Positions 24,783 through 34,908 of a stretch of DNA of 64,000 nt are shown piece after piece (positions within the stretch are counted from its first letter, which is position 1; every line of letters begins with the position of its first letter). The notes under the pieces were generated by a model that saw only the letters and a program-made list of their open reading frames with translations, was not told the DNA's origin and ran no database searches. The translations under genes were made by a program, and so were the position numbers. Source of the stretch: Cupriavidus sp. U2 (GTDB lineage: Bacteria > Pseudomonadota > Gammaproteobacteria > Burkholderiales > Burkholderiaceae); contig NZ_RCOG02000002.1 in the NCBI RefSeq assembly GCF_009663685.2, forward strand, positions 310,001 to 374,000. The letters run 5' to 3'.

Positions 24783-25910
24783 TCAGAAAATGTGGCGGAT
24801 GCCAGCGCCGAAGCTGGTCTGGTTGCCACGACCCGGCAGTTCGGTTTCGGTTGCGCCCGAGACCTTGTTCCAGTCGGCGGCGCCGTAGACCTGGGTGCGC
24901 TTCGACAGCGAGTACTCGGCGATGAACGCGGCGGTGTAGCGACGACCGTTGTTGTCGTTGACGCCGTTCTTGTTCTCGACGTAGTCGCCGTAGAAGGCGC
25001 CGGTCAGGGCCAGGGCCGGCGTGACGTTGTACGTCACACCGACGTAGCCCAACGTGTCCTTGCGCGGGTTGGCCGGAGCCAGGCCAGCCAGCTGGGCGCC
25101 GGTCGGGTTGTTCCAGCGGGTGGTCGACACGACCAGGGCGTTGTTCAGCGTGTTGTCGATCACGCCGGTCTTGTCCTTGCCGCCGATGTAGCCCAGGAAG
25201 AACTTGGCCGGACCGTACGTGTACTTACCGGCAGCGCCCCACATTTGCTGCTTGTTGCCGTTGGCGTCACGGATTTCCTGGTACACACCGCCCACGCCCA
25301 GGGGACCCCAGTTGTAGGCCACACGTGCGCCGAAGTACGGCGAGTTCGTGCCTGCGCCCGAACCGCTGGCCTTCGTGAAGCTGCCCGGGGTTTCGCCGAA
25401 GCCGTAGCTCAGGCCGACGTCCAGGCCGCTGAACGAGCCGCTGTAGCTGATCACGTTGTTACGGCGCAGCTGCGTCAGGCTGTAGTACATCCACGAGTTG
25501 CCACCGTAGTTACCGATGGTCAGCGGATCGTAGTCGCCGAAGAAGTTAAACCCTTCGGTGTACTGGCGGCCCAGCTTGACCGAGCCGAAGTCGCCGGCCA
25601 GGCCAACATAGGCTTGACGGTTGAAGATCTGGCCCGACGAGCTCATCGTGCCGTTGTCGCCGTTGAAGCCGTTTTCCAGCTGGAAGATCGCCTTCAGGTT
25701 GTTGCCCAGGGCTTCCGAGCCCTTGATGCCCCAACGGCTTTGCGTGATCGCGCCATTGTCCAGGGCCAGTTGGCCGTGGTTCTGGGCATCGGCATTGGTG
25801 GTGTAGTGAACGCTGTTGTCGATGATGCCGTACAGCGTGACCGACGATTGCGCGAAGGCGCTGCCTGCGCACAGCGAACCAACGGCGAGGGCCAGTAGCG
25901 ATTTCTTCAT
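24783..25910 (-). CDS. Gram-negative general porin (OmpC-like)
   Basis: A 375-residue outer-membrane porin. The signal peptide MKKSLLALAVGSLCAGSAFA is followed by QSSVTLYGIIDNSVHY, the standard start of betaproteobacterial trimeric porins. NKLGRQYTEGF-like VKLGRQYTEGF and the terminal Phe (GAGIRHIF) needed for barrel assembly are present. It lets small hydrophilic solutes across the outer membrane. AAGGAGC lies just before the ATG and excludes 14 upstream in-frame codons. Codon use is strongly optimised with few rare codons, as for highly expressed genes. Confidence 0.95.
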   Translation of the reverse strand: MKKSLLALAVGSLCAGSAFAQSSVTLYGIIDNSVHYTTNADAQNHGQLALDNGAITQSRWGIKGSEALGNNLKAIFQLENGFNGDNGTMSSSGQIFNRQAYVGLAGDFGSVKLGRQYTEGFNFFGDYDPLTIGNYGGNSWMYYSLTQLRRNNVISYSGSFSGLDVGLSYGFGETPGSFTKASGSGAGTNSPYFGARVAYNWGPLGVGGVYQEIRDANGNKQQMWGAAGKYTYGPAKFFLGYIGGKDKTGVIDNTLNNALVVSTTRWNNPTGAQLAGLAPANPRKDTLGYVGVTYNVTPALALTGAFYGDYVENKNGVNDNNGRRYTAAFIAEYSLSKRTQVYGAADWNKVSGATETELPGRGNQTSFGAGIRHIF

Positions 25911-26307
25911 GGTGCTCCTTTTCTGTCTTGTGGTCGGATCGCCCCGGATCACGGCGCGTCCGTCTTTGTGGATAACGTTTGCACTAAACGCCGCGAAAAT
26001 TTAACAAAAGGCGGCTGTTTCGGACATAAATCCGAAGCGCAGGCGTGTTCCGGGAAGACATTTGGTGCAAATCCGTTGGTTTGCCGCTACACAATGTCGG
26101 AAGGCCCGCGAATTGGTGCATGGCACCATGCGCCATGGCGGTGCAGGTCAGGGGGGGAGCGGGAAAGGAGGCGGGCGGCAGCGCGCCGTACAACCGCCGC
26201 GCCGGGCGGTTGTTGCGCTGCAATATCCCCAACGAATGTGGGGAAGGGTTATCCCTCGGTGCGGATGGCCATGGCCGCGGCGCCGACGTTGCTGGCGCCG
26301 CGGCGGG
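25911..26307. other. Gene-free region holding the porin promoter
   Basis: Between porin and minE are about 400 bases without a credible gene. The half next to porin is AT-rich (AAATTTAACAAAAG) and must contain the porin promoter; I cannot fix its hexamers. The half next to minE is GC-rich and carries no hairpin with a T-run, so the end of the min operon is not visible. Confidence 0.5.
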
Positions 26308-26562
26308 TCAGGCCTGCGGAATCTCGATCTTGACCTCGAGCACTTCCAGGTTGTCCTGGCGCTCAAGGCTGACGCGCAGATCCTGGTCGCTGATCTTCAC
26401 GTACTTCGAGATGACGGCCACCAGCTCGCGCTGCAGGGCCGGCAGGTAGTCGGCCGGCGCCGAATGGCCGGTCCGTTCGTGGGCGAGAATGATCTGCAGC
26501 CGCTCTTTGGCGACCGACGCGGACTTCTTCTTCTCCCCGAGCAGGAAGGACAGGATCGACAT
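26308..26562 (-). CDS. minE: Cell division topological specificity factor MinE
   Basis: An 84-residue MinE. The N-terminal [26 protein letters not shown] is the membrane-targeting and MinD-contact segment, and the rest is the topological specificity domain. MinE stimulates the MinD ATPase and drives the oscillation that keeps the division inhibitor from midcell. It is the last gene of minCDE, 17 bases after minD, with a clear AAGGAGGG site. Confidence 0.97.
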   Translation of the reverse strand: MSILSFLLGEKKKSASVAKERLQIILAHERTGHSAPADYLPALQRELVAVISKYVKISDQDLRVSLERQDNLEVLEVKIEIPQA

Positions 26563-26579
26563 ATGGATGAGCCCTCCTT

Positions 26580-27392
26580 TTACTTGTTGCCGAAGATGCG
26601 CGAGAGCAGCCCCGGCTTCTGGTAGTCAGTGAAACGCAGCGGCTTGTCCTTGCCCAGGAAGCGGTCCACCACGTCGCCATAGGCGTCGGCCACATCGGTG
26701 CCTTCCAGATGGATGGCCGGCGTACCCTGGTTCGAAGCATGCAGCACGGCTTCCGATTCCGGTACCACGCCGATCAACTTGATGCGCAGGATTTCCTGGA
26801 TATCGGTCAGCGACAGCATCTCGCCGCCATGCACGCGCTTGGGGTTGTAGCGCGTGATCAGCAGGTGTTCCTTGATGGTCTCGCCTTCGCTGGCGCGCTT
26901 GGTCTTCGAGGCCAGGATGCCGAGAATGCGGTCCGAGTCACGTACCGACGAGACTTCGGGGTTGGTCACGATCAGCGCCTCGTCGGCAAAGTACATGGCC
27001 ATCAGCGCGCCGGTCTCGATGCCGGCCGGCGAATCGCAGACGATGAATTCGAAATCCATGGCCTTCAGGTCGTTGATGACCTTTTCCACGCCCTCGCGCG
27101 TCAGCGCCTCCTTGTCGCGCGTCTGCGACGCCGGCAGGATGAACAGGTTCTCGCACTTCTTGTCCTTGATCAGCGCCTGGTGCAGGTTGGCTTCGCCCTG
27201 CACCACGTTGATCAGGTCATACACCACGCGGCGCTCGCACCCCATGATCAGGTCGAGGTTGCGCAGGCCGACGTCGAAATCGATCACGGCAGTCTTGTGG
27301 CCACGCAGGGCCAGGCCGGCGGCGAAGCTCGCGCTGGTGGTGGTCTTGCCGACGCCTCCCTTGCCGGAGGTCACTACGATGATTTTTGCCAT
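26580..27392 (-). CDS. minD: Septum-site determining ATPase MinD
   Basis: A 270-residue ParA/MinD-type ATPase. The deviant Walker A motif KGGVGKTT with the signature Lys11 starts at residue 11; [10 protein letters not shown] and VCDSPAGIE are the switch regions. The C-terminal end (PGLLSRIFG) is the amphipathic membrane-binding helix. With ATP it binds membrane and recruits MinC and MinE. It lies between minC and minE in one operon. Confidence 0.97.
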   Translation of the reverse strand: MAKIIVVTSGKGGVGKTTTSASFAAGLALRGHKTAVIDFDVGLRNLDLIMGCERRVVYDLINVVQGEANLHQALIKDKKCENLFILPASQTRDKEALTREGVEKVINDLKAMDFEFIVCDSPAGIETGALMAMYFADEALIVTNPEVSSVRDSDRILGILASKTKRASEGETIKEHLLITRYNPKRVHGGEMLSLTDIQEILRIKLIGVVPESEAVLHASNQGTPAIHLEGTDVADAYGDVVDRFLGKDKPLRFTDYQKPGLLSRIFGNK

Positions 27393-27441
27393 GGCTCTTG
27401 GTCCGGTATGAAAGTGGTTCGTCGTGATGGGCGCGGCGGCG

Positions 27442-28323
27442 TCATTTCATCCGCAGCGGTTCAAGAATCAGCTTCTCGTCGGCCAGGCGCACCTGGGCCG
27501 ACTTGCCGAGCACGTCGGCCGGGAGCGTCTGCTCGGCGGTCCGGTAGATGCCGGCGATGGAAATCAGTTCGGGCTCCAGGCACGTGCAGAAGATGCGCGC
27601 GTCCGGGTTGCCCTTGACGCCCGCCAGCGCACGGCCGCGCAGCGGGGCGTAGATATGGATGTTGCCTTCGGCGATGACCTCGGCGCCGTAGCTGACCAGG
27701 TCCAGGATCACCACGTCGCCCTGCGCGTACACCTGCTGGCCCGAGCGCAGCGGCTTGTCGATCAGCAGCGTGGGGATGGCGCGCGGCGTGGCGGCCGCGG
27801 CGTTGGCGGCGGCCATGATTTCGGCGATTTCCGATGCGCTGCCGTTGGCCGCGCCCGCTTCGGCGCCCTGCACACCGTTACCGGCCGGGTTGGCGCTGGC
27901 GGACGCGTCATCGGCGGCACCCTGTCCGGAAGCCGTTTCGGCCCCCTTTTCGGTCCCCTTTTCGGCGTCCGGCCTGTCCCGGGCCGCGTCGTCCCGGCCG
28001 CCGCGCCGGCTCTGGCTGTCCAGCAGCGGCAGCCCGAAGCCGCCCGCCCAGCCGCGCTGGTCGGGGCGCGCCACCACGCCGATGGCGCGCGCCTTCAGGG
28101 TGGAAAGGGTGTCGATCACGCGGTCCAGCGCCAGTGCGCTGTCGCCGTCCAGGCGGCGCAGGTCCAGCGCCACCACGTCGTCGGAGAAGAAATCGGGGGT
28201 CGATTCGAAGCGGGAGAGAAGGTCATCCCGCAGCGCGTCGATGTCCGCGGTCTGCAGGGCGAGAAGGAGGGCGTCGACATTGCCACTGCGCAGCTCGAAG
28301 CGTGGCGATTTCTTCTGGGACAT
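27442..28323 (-). CDS. minC: Septum-site determining protein MinC
   Basis: A 293-residue MinC. Residues about 8-105 are the N-terminal FtsZ-inhibiting domain; residues about 185-293 form the right-handed beta-helix that dimerises and binds MinD ([34 protein letters not shown]). Between them is an unusually long linker of about 80 residues rich in Ala, Gly, Asp and Glu, so the protein is some 60 residues longer than the E. coli form. The start chosen is the ATG at [11 protein letters not shown]; an ATG nine codons earlier is possible and neither has a strong ribosome site. Confidence 0.95.
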   Translation of the reverse strand: MSQKKSPRFELRSGNVDALLLALQTADIDALRDDLLSRFESTPDFFSDDVVALDLRRLDGDSALALDRVIDTLSTLKARAIGVVARPDQRGWAGGFGLPLLDSQSRRGGRDDAARDRPDAEKGTEKGAETASGQGAADDASASANPAGNGVQGAEAGAANGSASEIAEIMAAANAAAATPRAIPTLLIDKPLRSGQQVYAQGDVVILDLVSYGAEVIAEGNIHIYAPLRGRALAGVKGNPDARIFCTCLEPELISIAGIYRTAEQTLPADVLGKSAQVRLADEKLILEPLRMK

Positions 28324-28572
28324 AGCCGGGTGACCGTGGAAATGGGACATTCTAACGTCGGATTTCTCGGGAACTGTAACAAATCTTGGTCGGCCCGCAG
28401 GGGGTGAACCATGCGGACCATATGCCCCCCGCAAGGGCGCCCGCATGTGGCGGGCGGGGCGGTATGGGTACCGGGATGGCCCGGCTTCGGGTACACCCTG
28501 ATGTCAGCGCAACGCCTATCGCACGGTTCTGCCGCCCTTGTTACGATTGCGCATCTTGATCGCGGAGGAGCC

Positions 28573-29544
28573 ATGGGCGCCATCGTCAACTGTGCGGCGT
28601 ATCGCAATGGCAAGAAGCTTGGCAAGGTGGACTTCGCCGATATCGGCCAGGTGCTGGCGGAACCGGGCACGTTCGTCTGGCTGGGCCTGCACGAGCCCGA
28701 CCTGACGCTGCTGCGCCGGGTGCAGCAGGCCTTCGGGCTGCATGACCTGGCCGTGGAAGACGCGCTGGACGCCCATCAGCGGCCCAAGCTCGAAACCTAC
28801 GGCGATTCGGTGTTCGTGGTGCTCAACACCGCGCAGCTGGCCGGCGAGGACGTGGTGGTGGGCGAGACCCACCTGTTTGTCGGCCCCAATTACGTGGTGT
28901 CGGTGCGCCACGGGGCCAGTTCCACCTACGCGCCCGTGCGGCAACGCTGCGAGGAAGACCCGCAGGGGCTGGCCAATGGCCCGGGCTACGTGCTGTACGC
29001 GCTGATGGACTTCGTGGTCGACCACTACCTGCCCATCGTCACGCGGCTGGAAGACACCTTCGAACAGCTGGAGCAGGGCATCTTCCGCGACGAATTCGAC
29101 CGCGCGGCCATCGAGCGGCTGTACCACGTCAAGCACCAGGTGCTGCGGCTGCGCAATGCCGTGTACCCGGTGGAGGACATCTGCGGCCAGTTGATCCGGC
29201 TGCATGAAGACCTGGTGCCCAAGGAACTGCGCGCGTATTTCCGCGATATCGAGGACCACTGCAGCCGCATCGTCCGCTCGCTGGACGTGGTGCGCGAGAT
29301 GCTGACCACGGCCGTTCAGGTCAACCTGGCGCTCGTGACGGTGACGCAGAACGAGGTGGTCAAGCGGCTGGCCGGCTGGGGCGCCATCCTGGCCGTGCCG
29401 ACGGTGGTGTTCTCGCTGTACGGCATGAACTTCAGCGACATGCCCGAGCTGAAGTGGCACTACGCTTATCCGGTGGTGCTCGGCTTCACCGTCACGGCCT
29501 GCGGACTGCTCTGGCGCAAGCTGCACCGGGCCGGCTGGATCTGA
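28573..29544 (+). CDS. corA: CorA-family magnesium/cobalt transporter
   Basis: A 323-residue CorA. The signature YGMNF with Gly-Met-Asn at 284-286 ends the first of two C-terminal transmembrane helices (about 268-288 and 298-318). The large N-terminal part is the cytoplasmic funnel. It forms a pentameric channel for Mg2+ and Co2+. GGAGGA before the ATG excludes a longer frame of 54 codons. It is divergent from minC. Confidence 0.93.
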   Translation: MGAIVNCAAYRNGKKLGKVDFADIGQVLAEPGTFVWLGLHEPDLTLLRRVQQAFGLHDLAVEDALDAHQRPKLETYGDSVFVVLNTAQLAGEDVVVGETHLFVGPNYVVSVRHGASSTYAPVRQRCEEDPQGLANGPGYVLYALMDFVVDHYLPIVTRLEDTFEQLEQGIFRDEFDRAAIERLYHVKHQVLRLRNAVYPVEDICGQLIRLHEDLVPKELRAYFRDIEDHCSRIVRSLDVVREMLTTAVQVNLALVTVTQNEVVKRLAGWGAILAVPTVVFSLYGMNFSDMPELKWHYAYPVVLGFTVTACGLLWRKLHRAGWI

Positions 29545-29616
29545 CGCGGCTGTTTTCTCCCGGCTCCCGCCCGGCAGCAGGGGCAACATCGCGTCCGGGC
29601 GGCACGGCGCCGCCCA

Positions 29617-29651
29617 TTTTTATATTTCGCGTTTTTATATTTCGTTTACAC
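29617..29651 (+). promoter_or_regulatory. KdpE-box-like tandem repeat upstream of kdp
   Basis: TTTTTATATTTCG occurs twice, at 29617-29629 and 29632-29644, 15 bases apart, and is followed by TTTACACCCC. This resembles the KdpE-binding region of the E. coli kdp promoter (TTTTTATAC followed by TTTACACC). It is an island of A/T in GC-rich DNA, about 100 bases before the first gene of the operon. It predicts activation by KdpE at low potassium. Confidence 0.6.
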
Positions 29652-29743
29652 CCCCTCTCCCGCTCTCTACCCCGTTTTTACCCCCCGATCCCTAACCTCC
29701 TATCCGTGAATCACTCTGCAGGCGACCCGCCTGCACACACATC

Positions 29744-29914
29744 ATGGACGGGATCTATTTCCTCGTATTGCTGGCCTTCGGCGCGTTGACGGGCGCGCTG
29801 CTGGCCCTGTGCGCCGCGCTGGGCGCCAACCTGCCCGCTGGCCGTGCTGGCTCCGACGACACCGGCGCGCATCCCGCCCAGACCAGGCATTCGGCAACCG
29901 ACCGGAGGCTCTGA
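29744..29914 (+). CDS. Small membrane protein ORF translationally coupled to kdpF
   Basis: A 56-residue ORF. A hydrophobic segment ([21 protein letters not shown], about residues 5-25) would span the inner membrane once; the rest is a polar tail. Its stop overlaps the kdpF start (TGATG), so the two are translated together. I know no named family. It could be an extra small subunit or leader of the Kdp pump. Confidence 0.55.
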   Translation: MDGIYFLVLLAFGALTGALLALCAALGANLPAGRAGSDDTGAHPAQTRHSATDRRL

Positions 29915-30003
29915 TGGACTGGACCGACCTGCTCAGCGGCGGCCTGGCCGTCGCGATCTTCATTTACCTGCTCGTTGCACTGTTCCGGCCGGAGAAATTC
30001 TGA
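29914..30003 (+). CDS. kdpF: Small Kdp subunit KdpF
   Basis: A 29-residue single-helix peptide, [10 protein letters not shown] at the start and FRPEKF at the end, the typical KdpF size and C-terminal motif. KdpF stabilises the KdpFABC complex in the inner membrane. It is coupled by TGATG overlaps to the small ORF before it and to kdpA after it. Confidence 0.9.
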   Translation: MDWTDLLSGGLAVAIFIYLLVALFRPEKF

Positions 30004-31835
30004 TGCCCACGTCAACCTTCTCCCAGTTTCTGGGGCTGCTCGCCCTGTTCCTTGCCGTGCTGTTCGTGGTGGGCCCGTTCCTGGGCCGCTACATGCGCCG
30101 CGCCGTCGAAGAGGGCAACTATGGGCTGACGGCATGGGGCCGTCCGCTCGAACGCGTGCTGTACCGCCTGGCCGGCGTGCGCGCCGATGCCGAAATGGGC
30201 TGGAAGCAGTACGCCGTCGCCGTGATCGTGTTCAACGTGATCGGCGTGATGGCCGTGTACGCCATCCAGCGCCTGCAAGGCATGCTGCCGCTGAACCCGC
30301 AGGGGTTTGGCGCGGTGTCGCCCGATTCGTCGTTCAACACCGCCATCAGCTTCGTGGCCAACACCAACTGGCAGGGCTATGCCGGCGAGTCCACCATGAG
30401 CTACCTGACGCAGATGCTGGCGCTGACGGTGCAGAACTTCGTTTCGGCGGCCACCGGCATCGCGGTGGTGTTCGCGCTGATTCGCGGCTTTGCACGCCAT
30501 AGCGCCCAGACCATCGGCAACTTCTGGGTCGATCTGGTGCGCAGCACGCTGTATGTGCTGCTGCCGCTGTCGATCGTCATGGCCGTGGCACTGGTGGGAC
30601 AGGGCGTGATCCAGAACTTCGACCGCTACAAGGATGTGTCGCTGGTGTCGGCCGTGGAATACACGCAACCGGTGGTCGATGCGGCCGGGCAGCCGGTGCT
30701 GGACCGCGATGGCAAGCCCGTGACCGAGGACAGGAAGACCGCCACGCAGACGCTGGCGATGGGTCCGGTGGCGTCGCAGGAAGCGATCAAGATGCTGGGC
30801 ACCAACGGTGGCGGCTTCTTCAACGCCAACTCGGCCCATCCGTTCGAGAACCCGACGCCGCTGTCCAACCTGATCGAGATGCTGGCGATCTTCCTGATTC
30901 CGGCCGCGCTGTGCTTCACGTTTGGCGAGATGGTCAGGGACCGCCGCCAGGGCGTGGCCGTGATCGCGTCGATGACGGCGATCTTCGTGGTGATGGCGCT
31001 GGCCGCGATGGCGTCCGAGCAGCAGGTCAACGCCGCGCTGTCGGCGTTGCCGGTTGACCATGTGGCATCGGCGCTGCAGGCCGGCGGCAACATGGAAGGC
31101 AAGGAAGTGCGCTTCGGCATTTCGGCCAGCGCGCTGTTCGCGACGATCACCACGGCCGCGTCGTGCGGCGCGGTGAACGCCATGCACGACTCGTTCACGG
31201 CCATCGGCGGGCTGGTGCCGATGCTGCTGATGCAGCTGGGCGAGGTGGTCTTCGGCGGCGTGGGCTCGGGCCTGTACGGCATGCTGGTGTACGCGGTGCT
31301 GGCGGTCTTTATCGCGGGCCTGATGATCGGCCGCACGCCCGAATACCTGGGCAAGAAAATCGAGGCCTACGAGATGAAGATGACCGCCGTGGCCATCCTG
31401 GTGACGCCGCTGCTGGTGCTGGTCGGCACGGCCATCGCGGTGATGGCGGAGCCGGGCCGCGCAGGGGTATTCAACCCCGGCACGCACGGCTTCTCGGAGA
31501 TCCTGTACGCGCTGTCGTCGGCGGCCAACAACAACGGCAGTGCCTTTGCCGGGCTGTCCGCCAACACGCCGTTCTACAACGTGCTGCTGGCCGCGGCGAT
31601 GTGGTTCGGCCGCTTCTGGATCATCGTCCCGGTGCTGGCCATGGCCGGCTCGCTGGCCGCCAAGCGCCGCACGCCGGCCACGTCCGGCACGATGCCCACG
31701 CACGGCCCGCTGTTCGTGGTGCTGCTGGTGGGTTCGGTCCTGCTGGTTGGCGCATTGACCTACGTGCCCGCGCTGGCGCTGGGCCCGGTCGCAGAGCAAT
31801 TGCAGCCCGCCGCCGTAGCGGCGGCCGCCAAGTAA
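30003..31835 (+). CDS. kdpA: Potassium-transporting ATPase subunit A (KdpA)
   Basis: A 610-residue membrane protein. Selectivity-filter regions of the four pore repeats are recognisable, such as [42 protein letters not shown] and [12 protein letters not shown]. KdpA forms the high-affinity K+ channel of the KdpFABC pump. It is slightly longer than the E. coli protein (557 residues). Its ATG overlaps the kdpF stop. Confidence 0.98.
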   Translation: MPTSTFSQFLGLLALFLAVLFVVGPFLGRYMRRAVEEGNYGLTAWGRPLERVLYRLAGVRADAEMGWKQYAVAVIVFNVIGVMAVYAIQRLQGMLPLNPQGFGAVSPDSSFNTAISFVANTNWQGYAGESTMSYLTQMLALTVQNFVSAATGIAVVFALIRGFARHSAQTIGNFWVDLVRSTLYVLLPLSIVMAVALVGQGVIQNFDRYKDVSLVSAVEYTQPVVDAAGQPVLDRDGKPVTEDRKTATQTLAMGPVASQEAIKMLGTNGGGFFNANSAHPFENPTPLSNLIEMLAIFLIPAALCFTFGEMVRDRRQGVAVIASMTAIFVVMALAAMASEQQVNAALSALPVDHVASALQAGGNMEGKEVRFGISASALFATITTAASCGAVNAMHDSFTAIGGLVPMLLMQLGEVVFGGVGSGLYGMLVYAVLAVFIAGLMIGRTPEYLGKKIEAYEMKMTAVAILVTPLLVLVGTAIAVMAEPGRAGVFNPGTHGFSEILYALSSAANNNGSAFAGLSANTPFYNVLLAAAMWFGRFWIIVPVLAMAGSLAAKRRTPATSGTMPTHGPLFVVLLVGSVLLVGALTYVPALALGPVAEQLQPAAVAAAAK

Positions 31836-31850
31836 TTCGCGGAGATTCTC

Positions 31851-34088
31851 ATGCAACAACAATCCCCGGCGACGCGTAACACCCCGGCCGCGCCGTCACG
31901 TCCCGCCGGCACGGCAGCCAATACGACGGCCACGGCGGCCGGCGGCGGCATGCCGCATCACCCCCGCCCCGCGCGCGGCATGTTCTCGCCCGAACTGGTC
32001 AAGCCGGCCATGATCGATGCGCTGCGCAAGCTCACGCCGCGCGCGCAGTTGCGCAACCCCGTGATGTTCGTGGTCTACGCGGGCAGCATCCTGACGACGA
32101 TCCTGTTCCTGCGTGCGTGGCTCGGCCACGCGCAGGGCACGGAGTCCGCGGGCTTCATCCTGGCCGTTGCCGTGTGGCTGTGGTTCACGGTGCTGTTCGC
32201 CAACTTTGCCGAAGCCCTGGCCGAAGGCCGCAGCAAGCAGCAGGCCGCCGCGCTGCGGGGGCTCAAGACCACCACCATGGCCCGCGTGGTGCGCCCGGGC
32301 CGTGGCGACGCGCGCGCCGCCGGCGCCACCGAGCCGGTGATCGCCACCGACCTGCGTCGCGGCGACATCGTGCTGGTCGAAGCCGGCGAGATGATCCCCG
32401 GCGACGGCGAGGTCATCGAAGGCGTGGCCTCCGTCGATGAAAGCGCCATCACGGGAGAATCGGCACCCGTGATCCGCGAATCGGGCGGCGACTTCTCGTC
32501 GGTGACCGGCGGCACACGCGTGCTGTCCGACTGGATCGTGGTCCGCATCACGACCAATCCGGGCGAAAGCTTCATCGACCGCATGATCAGCATGGTCGAA
32601 GGCGCCAAGCGCCAGAAGACGCCGAACGAGCTGGCGCTGACGATCCTGCTGGTGGGCCTGACGCTGGTGCTGCTGCTGGCCACGGCCACGCTGCAGCCGT
32701 ACTCGCTCTATGCGGTGCTGGTGACCCAGGCCGGCGTGCCGGTATCGGTGACGGTGCTGGTGGCGCTGCTCGTGTGCCTGATCCCGACCACGATCGGCGG
32801 CCTGTTGTCGGCCATCGGCGTGGCCGGCATGAGCCGCATGATGGAAGCGAACGTGATTGCCACGTCGGGCCGTGCGGTGGAGGCCGCCGGGGACGTCGAT
32901 GTGCTGCTGCTGGACAAGACCGGCACGATCACCCACGGCAATCGCCAGGCCGCGCGCTTCCTCTGCGCCCCGGGCGTGAACGAGCGCCAGCTGGCCGAGT
33001 CCGCCTGGCTGTCGTCGCTGGCCGATGAAACGCCCGAGGGCCGCAGCATCGTCGCGCTGGCACGCCAGCAGCCCGGCGTGGCCGCGCCGGAGATGGGCGC
33101 GCGCGGACTGGCCGCCCCGGTCTTCGTGCCGTTCACCGCGCAGACGCGCATGAGCGGCGTCGATGTGGCGCAAGGCAACGTCGTGCGCAGCGTGCGCAAG
33201 GGTGCGGCCGATGCGGTGCGCCGCTACGTGACCGAGCGCGCCGGCAAGTTCCCCGACGCCGTCATGCAGGCCGTGGACGATGTGGCGCGCGCCGGCAGCA
33301 CGCCGCTGGTGGTGGCCGAGGCCGTCTCCGAGGGCACCGAGGACAGTGTGCGCGTGCTGGGCGTGGTCGAACTCAAGGACATCGTCAAGACCGGCATCCG
33401 CGAGCGGTTCGGCGAACTGCGCAAGATGGGCATCCGCACCGTGATGATCACCGGCGACAACCGCCTGACGGCGGCATCGATCGCGGCCGAGGCCGGCGTC
33501 GACGACTTCCTGGCCGAGGCCACGCCCGAGGCCAAGCTCGCGCTGATCCGCGAATACCAGGGGCAGGGCCGCCTGGTGGCGATGACCGGCGACGGCACCA
33601 ACGACGCCCCCGCGCTGGCGCAGGCCGACGTGGCGGTGGCCATGAACAGCGGCACGCAGGCCGCGCGCGAGGCCGGCAACATGGTCGACCTGGACAGCAA
33701 CCCGACCAAGCTGATCGAGATCGTCGAGATCGGCAAGCAGATGCTGATGACGCGCGGGTCGCTGACCACCTTCAGCGTGGCCAACGACGTGGCCAAGTAT
33801 TTCGCGATCATCCCGGCCGCGTTTGCCACCACGTATCCGCAGCTGAACCTGCTGAACGTGATGCACCTGTCCACGCCGGCGTCGGCCATCATGTCGGCCG
33901 TGATCTTCAACGCGCTGATCATCGTGGCGCTGATTCCGCTGGCGCTGCGTGGCGTGGTGTACCGCCCGCTGGGCGCTGCCATCCTGCTGCGCCGCAACCT
34001 GCTGATCTACGGGCTGGGCGGCATCCTGGTGCCGTTTGCCGGCATCAAGCTGATCGACATGTTCCTGACGATGTTCGGCTGGATCTGA
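31851..34088 (+). CDS. kdpB: Potassium-transporting ATPase subunit B (KdpB)
   Basis: A 745-residue P-type ATPase. The phosphorylated Asp355 is in [17 protein letters not shown] is the dephosphorylation loop and [17 protein letters not shown] the hinge. An extra N-terminal stretch of about 40 Ala/Thr/Pro-rich residues precedes the usual start and is probably disordered. KdpB hydrolyses ATP and transfers K+ from KdpA to the cytoplasm. It is 15 bases after kdpA. Confidence 0.98.
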   Translation: MQQQSPATRNTPAAPSRPAGTAANTTATAAGGGMPHHPRPARGMFSPELVKPAMIDALRKLTPRAQLRNPVMFVVYAGSILTTILFLRAWLGHAQGTESAGFILAVAVWLWFTVLFANFAEALAEGRSKQQAAALRGLKTTTMARVVRPGRGDARAAGATEPVIATDLRRGDIVLVEAGEMIPGDGEVIEGVASVDESAITGESAPVIRESGGDFSSVTGGTRVLSDWIVVRITTNPGESFIDRMISMVEGAKRQKTPNELALTILLVGLTLVLLLATATLQPYSLYAVLVTQAGVPVSVTVLVALLVCLIPTTIGGLLSAIGVAGMSRMMEANVIATSGRAVEAAGDVDVLLLDKTGTITHGNRQAARFLCAPGVNERQLAESAWLSSLADETPEGRSIVALARQQPGVAAPEMGARGLAAPVFVPFTAQTRMSGVDVAQGNVVRSVRKGAADAVRRYVTERAGKFPDAVMQAVDDVARAGSTPLVVAEAVSEGTEDSVRVLGVVELKDIVKTGIRERFGELRKMGIRTVMITGDNRLTAASIAAEAGVDDFLAEATPEAKLALIREYQGQGRLVAMTGDGTNDAPALAQADVAVAMNSGTQAAREAGNMVDLDSNPTKLIEIVEIGKQMLMTRGSLTTFSVANDVAKYFAIIPAAFATTYPQLNLLNVMHLSTPASAIMSAVIFNALIIVALIPLALRGVVYRPLGAAILLRRNLLIYGLGGILVPFAGIKLIDMFLTMFGWI

Positions 34089-34103
34089 GTACGGAGAACT
34101 GCA

Positions 34104-34721
34104 ATGCCTTCACAAGCCCAAATCAACCTGCCGGCCGAGCCGGCGCGCCAGACCGGCCTGCTGCGCCCGGCGCTGACCGTGTTCGTCGGCCTGTCGATCG
34201 TCACCGGGCTGCTCTATCCGGGCGTGGTCACCGGCATCGCGCGCGCGGTGTTTCCGCACCAGGCCGCCGGGTCGCTGATCGTGCAGAACGGCAGGACGGT
34301 CGGCTCCGAACTGATCGGCCAGCCGTTCTCGGACCCGAAATACTTCTGGGGCCGCCTGTCGGCCACGGCGCCGATGCCGTACAACGGCGCGGCGTCGGTG
34401 GGCTCGAACCTGGGGCCGACCAACCCGGCGCTGACCGATGCGGCGAAAGCGCGTATCGATGCGCTGCACGCCGCCGACCCGGACAACAAGGCAGCGATCC
34501 CGGTGGATCTGGTGACGGCCTCCGGCAGCGGCCTCGATCCACACATCAGCCCGGCCGCGGCGCAATACCAGGCGGGGCGCGTGGCGCGCCTGCGCGGCCT
34601 GCCGGAGGCGAACGTCAAGGCGCTGATCGCGGCGAACACCGAGGGCCCGGGCATGGCGGTGCTCGGGGAGCCGGCGGTGAACGTGCTCAAGTTGAATCTT
34701 GCACTGGATGGGCTGAAATAG
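34104..34721 (+). CDS. kdpC: Potassium-transporting ATPase subunit C (KdpC)
   Basis: A 205-residue protein with one N-terminal membrane helix (about 22-42) and a periplasmic domain containing [24 protein letters not shown]-like [12 protein letters not shown] and [14 protein letters not shown], all KdpC signatures. It completes the pump and helps ATP binding. It follows kdpB by 15 bases. Confidence 0.97.
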   Translation: MPSQAQINLPAEPARQTGLLRPALTVFVGLSIVTGLLYPGVVTGIARAVFPHQAAGSLIVQNGRTVGSELIGQPFSDPKYFWGRLSATAPMPYNGAASVGSNLGPTNPALTDAAKARIDALHAADPDNKAAIPVDLVTASGSGLDPHISPAAAQYQAGRVARLRGLPEANVKALIAANTEGPGMAVLGEPAVNVLKLNLALDGLK

Positions 34722-34745
34722 ATGTCGTGGTGGTCGATGCGCTTG

Positions 34746-34859
34746 CCCTCTCCCCCGCCCCTCTCCCGCAGGCGGGAGAGGGGAGAACACCAGGGGTATA
34801 TCGGATGCTGGTGGTTTGCTCCCCTCTCCCGCGCGCGGGAGAGGGGCTGGGGGAGAGGG
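34746..34859. repeat. Nested palindromic (REP/BIME-like) element between kdpC and kdpD
   Basis: Two hairpins with the same core, CCCCTCTCCCGC/GCGGGAGAGGGG at 34758-34783 and the 26-bp perfect palindrome at 34821-34846, are enclosed by an outer inverted repeat, CCCTCTCCCCC (34746-34756) and GGGGGAGAGGG (34849-34859). An inner CACCAG/CTGGTG pair lies between them. It resembles dispersed REPIN-type elements, and the same core occurs in the hairpin at 20092. It may reduce kdpDE expression relative to kdpFABC or act as a processing site. Confidence 0.75.
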
Positions 34860-34908
34860 TCGGCGCATGCACACACCGCGAATGCCTGCGTGGCACAATC
34901 CACACACG

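Noticed and set aside
30012-33866. Long minus-strand open frames opposite kdpA and kdpB
   Set aside because: His/Gln/Arg-rich shadows of strongly conserved pump genes.
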